Part shown: one piece after another, positions 33,655 through 43,418 of the stretch
Layout: every line of letters begins with the position of its first letter
Numbering within the stretch: the first letter of the stretch is position 1
DNA from: Antedon bifida
Lineage: Eukaryota > Echinodermata > Crinoidea > Comatulida > Antedonidae
Reading direction: 5' to 3'
DNA: 64,000 bases
NCBI GenBank assembly: GCA_963402885.1
Contig: OY727099.1
Location: forward strand, 13,938,001-14,002,000
The notes under the pieces: generated by a model
Told to the model about the DNA's origin: nothing
Databases searched by the model: none
What the model saw: only the letters and a program-made list of their open reading frames with translations
Translations under genes and position numbers: made by a program

Positions 33655-33990
33655 CTTAGAGAAATGCCTTTATTGGAAAACTCAAAACGTAAATGAAAGT
33701 TTGAACAAACTTATTTGGGACAGATGTTCAAAAGAATATTTTGTAGAAAGCCCTATTATAAAGGATGCTGTAAATATGGCTGTCAGCTATTTCAATGATG
33801 GATGCAGTAGCTTTTTGGAACTTTTTATTAAATATAACACCAGGAACTTTTACAGAGTTGGCATGCGAGAAAACTGACTTCAAAAGAATCAAAAAATCTA
33901 CAAAAGCGTAGACGAACATCACTCAAAAAGGGTGGATTGACAAAAGGCAACAAGAAGAAGGCATGTGTATATACACCAGGGGGACATTAG
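33655..33990 (+). pseudogene. C-terminal fragment of a DDE-type transposon protein
   Basis: CLYWKTQNVNESLNKLIWD and the later block VESPIIKDAVNMAVSYFND match the QNxNESxNxxxW and xAVxxFNDG blocks that end a large invertebrate transposase-like family. One frameshift later come LLNITPGTFTELACEKTD and a lysine-rich tail. Only the C-terminal third is present. Confidence 0.6.
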
Positions 33991-34621
33991 GGTGGTTTTT
34001 GCTTAAAAAGAACAATAATAATGGACTTTTGCATGGGTAATGATATATTATAATGTGTATATGATTTTCCGCCTCCGTTTCCGCGGAACAATATTTTGTT
34101 GAATTTGGTATCTTTGAAATATGATAACTCAAAAACTACTGCATCAATCTTGATGAAATTTGGTATACATACAGCACTAACTGCATGAAGTAAAATGAAT
34201 AATGTTGTGTTTGTTAATAACTTAATTTACTCATATGAATATATAATGAGCCACCGAAAAATTTTAAAAAGTCGTATATGATTAATATTATCAATCTGTC
34301 ATAAAATACTTGAGGTTTTAAAGGACAGGTTCATGCAGTGCATTATGATGTAATAGATGTAATTGCAAAGTTTGATTGAATTCCATTCAGCCAATCTTAA
34401 GATATGGTGTTTTAAAGATTTACTGTAATTTGATATGTTGGCGGCCACTTTGAATATATAATTAGCGCTAATTAAAATTTTTTTTGTGTAAATACAATTT
34501 ACAAATAAAACTTACTGTTACCTTTATTTAAACTGAAATTTAAAAAATGACTTTTTTACCCATGTTCTTAATCTTATTTTCTAATGCCCTCATAAGGTTG
34601 AAAACAATTGTTATCTGTTGC
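33991..34621. other. Probable 5' flank of the pogo/Tigger element
   Basis: AT-rich, non-coding. It ends at TTATCTGTTGCAG, an acceptor also present in front of the related fragment at 45380. The left terminus of the element was not identified. Confidence 0.4.
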
Positions 34622-34665
34622 AGACACCTCAACAAGACAAGTTTTGAATTACGCAGACGAAAATC

Positions 34666-34827
34666 ATGCGACTGTTATGCCAGAAGGGTACAACATCATC
34701 TGATGTAATGCTTAGAGCTGTCCAGCAGGTAAAACTACAGAATAAGTCTATCCGAAGCACTGCTAAAGATTTTGATATTAATTATCGGACCTTAACACGG
34801 TATTGCCAGAAGATTAGTGCCGAATAG
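34666..34827 (+). pseudogene. Tigger transposase N-terminal helix-turn-helix exon
   Basis: Reads [18 protein letters not shown] then [19 protein letters not shown], the psq/HTH DNA-binding region of pogo-type transposases, and stops at TAG 34825-34827. Intact relatives continue into the next block without a stop, so this is a lesion. Confidence 0.85.
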
Positions 34828-36099
34828 AAGGTAATATGGAAAATCCACCTATAACCGTGGATCTGACTAAAACTGGTGGAATATATCACTAAAGCATTGG
34901 ATATATACCATGGCCTGTCACCGAAAGAAATTCGTAAACTTGTCTACCAGCTAGCTATTCCTAATGAAGTAAAGATACCACAGACTTGGTCTGATTTTGA
35001 GCAGTCAAGCAGCGAGTGGTTTACCGGATTTTTGAAAAGACATTCAAACCTTTCAATTCGCAGACCACAAGCAACAAGTTTGGCACGAGCCAGCAGTTTT
35101 AACAAAAACAATGTTGCCACATTCTTTAATCACCTCTCAACTGTTCTAACTCGACATAACTTTGGCCCGCAGACATATGGAACATGGATGAAACTGGCGT
35201 GACCACTGTCCAAAAGCCAGACAAAGTGGTAGCGTGTCGAGGCTACAAACAAGTTGGCGCCATTACTTCTGCAGAAAGAGGAACACTTTTGACTATTGCA
35301 TGTGCAGTTTCCGCTACTGGAAACAGTATTCTCCTTTTTTGTATTCCCTCATGTACATTTTCGAGAATTTTTTGTTGTTGTTAAGATAATAAAAAAAAAG
35401 ATTGTTTGCATTTTCTTAAAAGTTACATTTTGTTTGCTTATGACATTGTGCCTTTTTTTCAAATTTCTATTTATATATATATACTGTTTTGTAACAGGGG
35501 GTTTCTACTTATAAGCTGTGCTTCAGAGATTCCACCTTTCCATTCTTTCGTTTTGTAATGAATAATTAATTATGTTTATCTTTTTGTTGTGAATGGAAAT
35601 AAAGAACCAAACATTTCTCGGCAAATGGACCAACGGGATACAAATCCATCTGGTTGGATGAAAGAAATTAACTTTTTAGAATTTTTACAACATTTTGTGA
35701 ACAATTCAAAATGCTCAAATGAGAAGCCATGTTGTTGCTGTTGGACAATCATGGATCACATATCAATCGATGGTCTGAATTATGCCAAAGACAATGCTTT
35801 GTTTCCTCCACACTGTTCACACTCTTGATACCACTTGGTAGGTCTGTATATGGTCCTTTGAAAAAACATATAAACATTGCTTGTGATGGTTGGATACTCA
35901 ACCACCCAGGAAAAACAATGACCAGATATGAAATTCCTGGAATTGTAGCAACTGCTTATCCTCTTGCTGCAACACAAAACAACATACAGGCTGGCTTCAA
36001 AGCAACTGGGGTATTTCCCTACAACAGAGATATATTTCCGGAATCAGCATTTGCACCATATGTTACTGACCGTCAAATGCCTGAAAATAACGCTCCAGT

Positions 36100-36359
36100 G
36101 CCTGAAGATGACGAACCAATGGCAGAGGATAACCTTCTAATGTCATTAAATGACACGCCAATGCCATTAAATCACCTGCCAATGCCATTAAATGACCCGT
36201 CAATGCCAGTAAATGACCTGCCAATGCCAGTAAATGACCTGCCAATGCTAGTAAATGACCTGTCAATGCCAGTAAATGACCTGTCAATGCCAGTAAATGA
36301 CCTGTCAATGCCAGTAAATGACCTGCCAATGCCATTAAATGACCTGCCAATGCCATTAA
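36100..36359. repeat. Left block of 21-bp coding minisatellite
   Basis: About ten units of AATGACCTGCCAATGCCAGT (+A), encoding NDLPMPV/L. Early degenerate units (EDDEPMA, EDNLLMS, NDTPMPL, NHLPMPL) suggest the array grew from a proline-rich acidic linker of the transposase. Confidence 0.9.
36356..36359. other. TTAA target-site duplication, left
   Basis: TTAA of a minisatellite unit (CCATTAA|atgacc) directly precedes the element terminus AGTGGAGGTG; duplicated at 42195-42198. Confidence 0.85.
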
Positions 36360-36371
36360 AGTGGAGGTGTA

Positions 36372-36671
36372 CTCAGGGCTTTTCCTTCTGTTATTTACTT
36401 CAGTATATTAATATTAGTAGGTACAAACATAAAAAATCATATCAAAATAAACAGTTTCTGAGAAATCAGAAAAATAAAAAAATGTTTAAAAATATCGAAA
36501 AATCGCGGTGTATTTTTTTCCCTCAGGGCTTTTCCTTCTGTTATTTACTTCAGTATATTAATATTAGTAGGTACAAACATAAAAAATCATATCAAAATAA
36601 ACAGTTTCTGAGAAATCAGAAAAATAAAAAAATGTTTAAAAATATCGAAAAATCGCGGTGTATTTTTTTCA
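36372..36671. repeat. Perfect 150-bp tandem duplication in the left subterminal region
   Basis: 36372-36521 and 36522-36671 appear identical, both starting CTCAGGGCTTTTCCTTCTG and ending in a T-run. Lack of divergence implies a recent event or an assembly duplication. Confidence 0.9.
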
Positions 36672-36878
36672 GCAGTTAGGTAATGACCTTAGTTGTAAAG
36701 GTCACGTTACCAAGTTATGTTACGTCACGTCTCCTCTCTCTCCTCGATATCGCTCGAGCTGTCAAGACGCGCTACTACACGTGTATCATTTTCCTCTCAT
36801 CACACATCCGATCGAACGAACATTTTATTATTGTCTTGCATTTTGTTATTACTTTTTGCGTCTACTCTTAGCTTCAAA
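36672..36878 (+). promoter_or_regulatory. Probable promoter of the THAP transposase
   Basis: The 200 bp between the subterminal repeat and the ATG are the GC-richest of the left end, with TTACGTCACG (CRE-like half) near 36720. Promoter role inferred from position. Confidence 0.3.
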
Positions 36879-39800
36879 ATGAAGCACTGTATGGTATATA
36901 AGTGCCATAACAAGTCACATAGAGATAAGGACGTCAGTTATCTTCGCATGCCGCTGAAAAACAAGCAATTGATGAAGAAGTGGCTTGAAGCCTTGAAACT
37001 TAAAAATCCGCCACAGAACAAAGAGTCAAGGATCTGCAGTGCCCACTTCGCGGAGGATGCCTTCAAGCTATACGGAGACAAGGGTAGAAAGACGATTCGC
37101 CCTGATGCTGTTCCAACACTGCATCTTGGCTATAAGATTCAATCGAGGCCGGAATCTTTTCGAACATCTAGCGTCAGCAGGCTTATGCCTAGTACATCAT
37201 TATTTGAAGAAAATATTGAGGTATTTACTTTTATGTTTTGTTTATTAATTATAAATTTATAATATAAATAATAATTTCACGCTGATGGTAGGTATCTAAT
37301 CTACTAGCCTATTTAGTATTATAATGGATAGCTAGGGCCTAGGCCTCCTAGCCAGTATAGAATAGTTAATATAGGACTAGCCTATATTATACTATAATAC
37401 TAGGCTATACTACTCACTTGTCTGCCAGCTAGTCCTAATAATATAATACTATAATAATAATATTATTATTATTATTGATAATAGTACTACTCTAGGCCTA
37501 GTACTACTAATACTATTCTAGCATTCATAAATATAAATGCTACTGCTGGCTAGACTAGAGAGGGGTAGGTTCCATGGTAGGCCTCTCTTTGATATCAAAC
37601 ACCATGAGAGATGCTGATCTCTTTTTCTTATGGTTATTATACTATACTCTATGGTTGACCTTGTTAATTACACTAATTAATTGATTAGTCTAATCTCTCT
37701 GTTTGAGACAATGGAAGGGCTGGAAGTGGGATGTGTTAATTATTATCACAGGCAGTATAGCCTATTCTGTGAAACTGTTTACTCTATGCCTTATCATGCA
37801 CAAGTTGTTTATCATTTATTTCATCACAATTATTAGTATTTCAGGTTTTAAAATTGTTTTAATGGGCAAGTGAACACTTTTATCTGTTTCAGGAAATAGA
37901 ATTTGTTCCAAATGTAACATCTACGCCCACAAAGGCAGTTACAAATGATTCCCTTGATGCTTCTCTTGATGTTACACCACAACACGAAGATGATCCAAGT
38001 TTCCATTTGGTTAGTGGGAGCAGTAGTAGTAGCGACAGTGATGAGGATGTCTGCCAGGTAGAAAAAATTATACAGGCAAACAAGTACATTGTTTTTGAAG
38101 ATGAACTACTTAAACTGATAAGGTGCCAAGAGGAAAAGTGTTGTGCACCGGTGCCTGAGCCAAAACAGCACACAGTTGGTAGCATGCTTAGAATAACGGG
38201 AACATGTTTATCCGGCCATGATTTCTATTGGACATCACAGCCTATGTGTGAAAGCACAAGGCGACCAGCTGGAAACATTGCTATAGCTGCTGCAACCCTC
38301 CATACTGGCAACATTTTATAAAATTCAACGTGAGTTTCTTCTTCCAAATATTGAAGAGATGTATGAATCACACATTGAAGATGTCCGGAAAAGTAAGTTC
38401 CATTTATAGTATAGTCATTTCACAATTTTGGTAAAAATAGTAGTTACTTTACTAAACTGAATTTATTGATATTAAGTTGATAATATTGTCATTTCTGTAT
38501 AATAAAATAGTATTACTGTAATGTAATGGTAATCAAACAAAAAGCAATGCAAAGCCATCCAGAAAACAAATATACTGGACATTATTTAAATGTTGTTTAC
38601 ATACTTTTGTTCCCCAGGATATGACAACCTACAGGGAAAGCTGATTGTAGCTGGAGACTGTAGGCATGATTCGCCGGGCCATAATGCGACATTTGGGACC
38701 TACTCTCTAATGGATACAGATACCGATCTGATATTGGCCTCTAAGACGGTATCAGTAAATGAGGAGGGGATACCAAATTCTCATCATCTTGAAAATGTTG
38801 GTTTAAAAAGATGTCTTGAAGAATTAAAGGTTTGAAATCTTGTGTTTTTCTGTGCTACAGTAGATGTCATGTTTTCAGTAATTTTTGTTTTGTATAATGT
38901 AGACAATACATACATGTTTATTGTTTTACAGGAACACAAACTGAATGTTGATATTATATCCACTGATCGCCACCCAATGATAGGAAAGACTTTACGTGAA
39001 AACTACCCAGAGATAAAACACGAGTATGATATATGGCACCTTGCTAAATCTGTGAGAAAGAGAGTTGCAGCTGCAGGAAGCACAAAGAGTTGCAAGTTTG
39101 GGAAAAAGGCATCATTAACCATCTGTGGTGGTCAGCCAAACCTGCAAAGGAAGTGTCACACAGCTCATGGTAGGGATTTATTAATGTAGAATGTTTAATA
39201 ATTAATCTCAAGCGACAGCAGTTTGTTTTAATCACTAATAATGCATTCTGAAATATATTTAACAACAGGAACGTTGGACCTCTATTGTGCGTCACATAGT
39301 TGACGAACATGATTGGATTTGTGGCTTCGAGTACATGAAGTGTAGTCATCCTCCACTTGAAGCAAACATGACAAAACCCTGGCTAACACCAGAAAGTGAT
39401 GCCCATAAAGCACTACAAGATATTGTTACAAATAATTTACTTCTGCGTGACTTGAAGAAGGTGAGTTATGCATTATGTATAAATAAGTAGCTTTTCAGTA
39501 TTGTGTGCATTCACTGGAGGTATTATCATTAAGATAAATTGAATACAATTTTTAATTTACTGTATTTCTATTCAGGCAACAGAATTTTGTCACACTGGAA
39601 ATTTAGAAGGATTCCATAACATGATGCTGAAGTACATGCCCAAACGTAGCAAGTTTGAGCACGAGGGAGCAATAGCTCGTACATATCTGGCTGTCATAGA
39701 CAACAACATGACATCGAACAGATCATATGCAACATTGGCCGATGGTGAAAGTCAATACCGTTTGGAGTGGTCCAAAAAATCCAGAATGTATGTGGTTAGG

Positions 39801-40069
39801 CGTGTGAAGGAAGCAAAGAAATATACCTTCAGGAAAGACTTGATGAAAGGTGTTTTTGATCGCGTCATCCACGGTTAGTTAATTGCTTTTAATCTGAACA
39901 AACATGCAATGAAAGAATTTACAGTACTGTATATACACCTTTTTATGTATTTTACTTAACAGGCAAGAAGACTAAGTCTACCCTCGTGAAAGGAAAAATG
40001 AAGAGTTATATAAAGACAAATCCAAGTAAAGCTGAAGCTGTGGCAAGCCACAAGTCAAGATTGAAATAA
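36879..40069 (+). pseudogene. THAP-domain transposase of Kolobok type, seven exons, frameshifted
   Basis: Exons 36879-37220, 37893-38392, 38618-38829, 38932-39169, 39269-39460, 39576-39873 and 39963-40069 all have GT-AG borders. Residues 1-90 are a C2CH THAP finger (CMVYKCHNK, MKKWLEALK, RICSAHF, AVPTL). Later blocks carry the presumed DDE triad: [29 protein letters not shown] with YDIWHLAKSVRKR, and HTGNLEGFHNMMLKYMPKR. The tail is basic. Lesions: a deletion of about 20 codons with frame change near 38305 (TLHTGN joins TFYKIQ), and two frameshifts in exon 4 near 39075 and 39138. The splice sites are sound, so decay is recent, or some indels are sequence errors. Confidence 0.85.
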
Positions 40070-40756
40070 GTGTTCACTACTGTTATTACTGTACTAAAAA
40101 TGGTTAATTTAATGCCTACAGTATATTGAATCGATTATAGATCTTCAGGATCAATGGCGAGTCCCATTTTAAGTTCATGTAAAATTTATACTGCTTTGAT
40201 GTTATGATTTCATTAGATGGCATCTGAATTTCAAAAATTGGATGTTTCGTCACAGTTCATCACATTAATTAGAGCCTGTATCTTGTTATGAATTTTCTCC
40301 AAAATTGCATTCTGAAACAATTCCCTTTCACATCAAATTGTTTTCATAATAGTTGCACAAAATCCTGTTTACAATGCTAATACTGTACTGTCAACTGTTG
40401 AATGGTAGAAATTGCCTTCAGCTAGAGTAGAGCTAAATATTTTGCACAATAGTTTAACTTTTGTTGATAGTTTTAATTTAGTACTGTAACAAGTTAATTA
40501 TTGTTAGTCAATATTTTTGAAAGCACTAATAACTGCAGTTTTTATTACAAAATAAAGATATTTTATTTCTCATACTATTCACCATTATTTATTTCATTTT
40601 CTTATACATACATTAGTTACACAGTTATAACTACTACCGGTACAATATAAAACTGTAGTGGTATCATATTACAAGCAAATAATTTTGTAAAAAATACAGT
40701 ACTGTACAGGTTATACAGTACTAGAGGCAAGTGTTAAATGCATACAAACATTTATA
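40070..40756. other. Convergent 3' region between the two element genes
   Basis: AT-rich, with AAATAAAG near 40551 as a plus-strand polyadenylation candidate for the transposase. No further gene. Confidence 0.5.
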
Positions 40757-41614
40757 TCAACCATCGTCGGAATTAAAAGGAAGTCCATCCACATCTATAA
40801 ATCCTGTATAGATCCCACTATCCTCCGGATATTTGTCTCTAATTGCCCATACGCAGCATGATGGAATAGGCCTTCTGTCGTTTTTTCTTAGTCGCGAATA
40901 CACCCACCAAATGTAGCATCTATATGCGATAAATCGATAAGTTCTGAAAATAAATAAATTTACAGTCAGCAGTTGGTCAAAATACAACTGGACAGGAACA
41001 CACAATATGCAGTACACAGCCACAGTGGAAGGAGAGTATTAACATTGAATTAAATTGCATTAAATGTATTTTTATGACCCTTGCAAATCGTTAAATTTTG
41101 CACTGCAAATAAAGACTGATATTTTGCTTGGAAATTTTAGATTTTTAAGCCCTATCCTGCAGCTGGCCGAAACTAGATCGAGCGGCCGTACTAGGCCTAC
41201 ATACAATTATTACTAGCTAGGCCGGCGTACCTACCTGTTCTTAATTTCATCTTGTGTCACGCTCTCGCCAAGAATGTCCTTTTTTGAGACATAAACCAGC
41301 TCTAATACATCCTTGTCCATGCAAAGTTTTTTAAATTTCTCATTTATCAAACAGGTATTTTCTCCAATTTTGTCTTCTAATTCTACCCTCTCTCTACAAC
41401 AAACGCTCCCCTTTACATTCTTCATTAAACGGCAATTTCCACAATGACACCAATCAAGCGAGGTTAATCTCCATTCGTCTCTCTGTTGCTGGGGCCTAGT
41501 AGGCCTAGGCTGATTTACATCTTCGCCGTCGGCAGTTTGAGATGTTTGTATGGGCCTAGGTTCTGGTTCAAATGCATAACCATGTCTTTCAGGTCTAGGT
41601 CTACGATTAAACAT
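40757..41614 (-). CDS. P2X7-ballast-like domain protein carried by the transposon
   Basis: Two exons, 41614-41235 and 40943-40757 (TGA), joined in phase across a GTAGGT donor and a TTATTTTCAG acceptor, encode about 188 residues without a break. After a charged N-terminus (RHGYAFEPEPRP) comes a cysteine-rich region, WCHCGNCRLM then VCCRERVEL, then NEKFKKLCMDKDVLELVYV. Exon 2 reads YRFIAYRCYIWWVYSRLRK, IPSCCVWAIRDKYPED and IYTGFIDVDGLPF. This order matches the cytoplasmic C-terminal ballast domain of P2X7 receptors and its stand-alone invertebrate relatives; the cysteines should bind zinc. No channel segments are present, so it is not a receptor. Role in the element is unknown. It is intact while the neighbouring transposase is broken. 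Confidence 0.85.
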
Positions 41615-41800
41615 TGCCGTTTGATCCGTCTATCCACGCAATAACCACGCAAAACAATCTTAATCTTAGACTTATTATTCGTATCCTAGTTTATCGAGTC
41701 GAGAAGAGATCGATCGAGTCGAGCGCGAGGAGGATCGGCGGAGGCGCGAGGAGAGGCGAGTAAAGAAAGCCAACAGCTCGCGCATGCGCAAATTGATTGA
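41615..41800 (-). promoter_or_regulatory. Probable promoter of the ballast-domain gene
   Basis: A GC-rich, purine-biased stretch with repeated GAGTCGAG and GCGAGGAG units near 41696-41760 lies just upstream of the ATG, in contrast to the AT-rich surroundings. Role inferred. Confidence 0.35.
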
Positions 41801-41813
41801 CTCCCTAGAAAGT

Positions 41814-41848
41814 AAAAATTACCCACTTGGCTCAAGTGGGTAGTTTTT
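41814..41848. other. Perfect 9-bp hairpin in the right subterminal region
   Basis: ACCCACTTG-GCT-CAAGTGGGT (41821-41841), extended by imperfect A/T pairing. It could be a transposase-binding or cruciform site. Confidence 0.5.
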
Positions 41849-42194
41849 TAATTACGTTAATTACGCAAAAATAAATTGGTCAACCCCTAAAAAACACATC
41901 GGGAATGAAAAATTTGGCTTCCGAAGAATCTGAAAACATATATGTATAATATTTTTGGAACTTACATATATTTTTTACGATTTTTTTAAAACGCATCGTT
42001 TTTTTTCAATTTACATGCAAATGAATAGGGAAAAAGGTTTGTAATTTGAACTATCCCCCCAGATGGCATTTTTTGATGTTTTTCAGAATAACCATGCAGC
42101 ATACAACAAATTTAAAAAATACCTTAATTTAGATGAAAGTAATGTTTATTATGAACTGAATAAAATAAAAATGTGAAATTTGAGCACCTCCACT

Positions 42195-42198
42195 TTAA
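42195..42198. other. TTAA target-site duplication, right
   Basis: CACCTCCACT ends the element; TTAA then resumes the minisatellite unit (ATGACCTGCC). Confidence 0.85.
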
Positions 42199-42219
42199 AT
42201 GACCTGCCAATGCCATTAA

Positions 42220-43418
42220 AGGGCAAATGCAATGAGAATGTCCAATTTGAAAAAAAAATAAGATAATATATAGATAAAATTACAAATAATAGCCTGTCAA
42301 TGATTTTTTTCCCGTTCGAATACGTTAAATATTTTATATAACGGATTTAAATTCACAATTATAGCTCAAATATAGCGACTAAGCCCCGCCCCCTTTACAG
42401 CCTCGCTTTCGCGTTGCATGTCCGTGACGTCATGTAAGAAACACGGTTTGCGCTTGACTTACCGATCGTCATTCTTTTCATGCACGTGTTTAGCCTGCTA
42501 CCGCTCTATAACATAGTCTAATTCTCATTGTTAATACAATAATAGCTTTTCACATCACTATTGTTCGGGAATAATGCCTCGTTGTGTTGCTGCAAATTGC
42601 AGTAATAATCACTTCGATGCTGTAAGTTTCCATAAATTTCCAAAGGATGCGGAGATTCGTAAACTTTGGACTGCCGCCGTTTCCCGCACAAGACTAAATT
42701 TTACCCCGTCGGACTACTCTGTACTGTGCAGCAGTCACTTTACTGAAGAGGATTTCGCGGTTCGCTTCAGCCTCTCAGTTGAATTGGGTGTTTCTGGAAA
42801 ACACAGTAGAACATTAAAAAAGGGAGCTGTACCCTCAAAATTTCCAAAGCCTGCCACACCTGGAAATTTACCGCAACATCCAGCCAAGAAGAGGAGATCC
42901 GGGGCATACGAGAAGAGAGAACGAGCAAGGGTGAGTTGAGTTAATGAATTGAACAATTGAATGAATTTATCCTGTATAATAATATTATTATTATCGTACC
43001 CCTCCTACTAGCTAGGCCTAGGCCCTAGCATATAGGCCTAGGCCTAGCCTAAGTATTATTATATGTAGCCTAGTACTGTACCACCATACATGCCCTGGTA
43101 GTGGGTGAGGCTTTTAATATTTAACTATATACCTAGACCTAGCTAGGCGGCAAGAATGGAATCGTTTGATGACAGCCTACTATGATACAGGGCTGAACAC
43201 AGATCAGAGGTTATTATATAAAGTAATACTGTAATTGTTGATAGAATTAAATATGTGAATTTTATTTATCAAAACAATTTTTTGTTAGGTTGTAAAAGAC
43301 ATCTTAGTAGCATCTTCTTCTACTGCAACTAAACAATTTGTCGATGTCAATGATGTAGATATGAGTGATGAAATGACTGAAACAACAAGCGTTGCAGTTC
43401 AAACGGATGCATATGACG
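42220..43418. mobile_element. Truncated second THAP element
   Basis: Directly after another minisatellite TTAA (42216-42219), unrelated DNA begins AGGGCAAATGCAATGAG and carries a THAP gene start. This looks like a second TTAA insertion of a different element. Its right end is missing: at about 43419 the sequence passes straight back into minisatellite units. Confidence 0.6.
42425..42432. promoter_or_regulatory. CRE-like palindrome TGACGTCA
   Basis: A perfect TGACGTCA about 140 bp upstream of the THAP ATG, in a short GC-rich stretch. Binding is not shown. Confidence 0.35.

Larger units (their letters stand above)
34876..36359 (+). pseudogene. Tigger transposase CENP-B HTH and DDE region, degenerate
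   Basis: The CENP-B-type HTH ([32 protein letters not shown]) is followed, after a frameshift near 35175, by [19 protein letters not shown] (first catalytic Asp). A shift near 35330 gives FFVFPHVHFREFF. About 220 bp of unrelated AT-rich DNA (35383-35605) interrupts the gene before NPSGWMKEINFLEFLQHF. Then come LLLLDNHGSHI (second Asp), CFV..FTLLIPLGRSVYGPLKK and IQAGFKATGVFPYNRDIF. The third catalytic Asp expected in PLDxSVxGPLK is Gly (GGT, 35837-35839). The frame enters the NDLPMPV minisatellite at about 36150. Multiple breaks plus the lost Asp mean no active enzyme. Confidence 0.88.
36360..42194. mobile_element. Kolobok-type DNA transposon with THAP transposase and ballast-domain gene
   Basis: 5835 bp. 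The left end reads AGTGGAGGTGTACTCAGG; the right end, reverse complemented, reads AGTGGAGGTGCTCAAATT. Ten bases match exactly, and CTCA follows in both after a 2-nt offset. Both sides carry TTAA, and removing the element plus one TTAA restores a perfect minisatellite unit. TTAA duplications plus a THAP-domain transposase are defining traits of the Kolobok superfamily (piggyBac also uses TTAA but lacks THAP). Inside are two convergent genes, one near each end, each with its promoter toward the terminus. Confidence 0.85.

Noticed and set aside
33991-34010. Left terminus of the Tigger element (CAGGGGGACATTAGGGTGG near 33972)
   Set aside because: No matching inverted copy was found beyond the C-terminal part at 44855-45040.
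40757-41614. P2X receptor gene
   Set aside because: No transmembrane segments or extracellular ATP-binding region; the frame starts and ends around the ballast-like part only.
36360-42194. piggyBac element
   Set aside because: TTAA fits, but the transposase has an N-terminal THAP finger and Kolobok-type blocks, not a piggyBac DDD core with its C-terminal cysteine finger.
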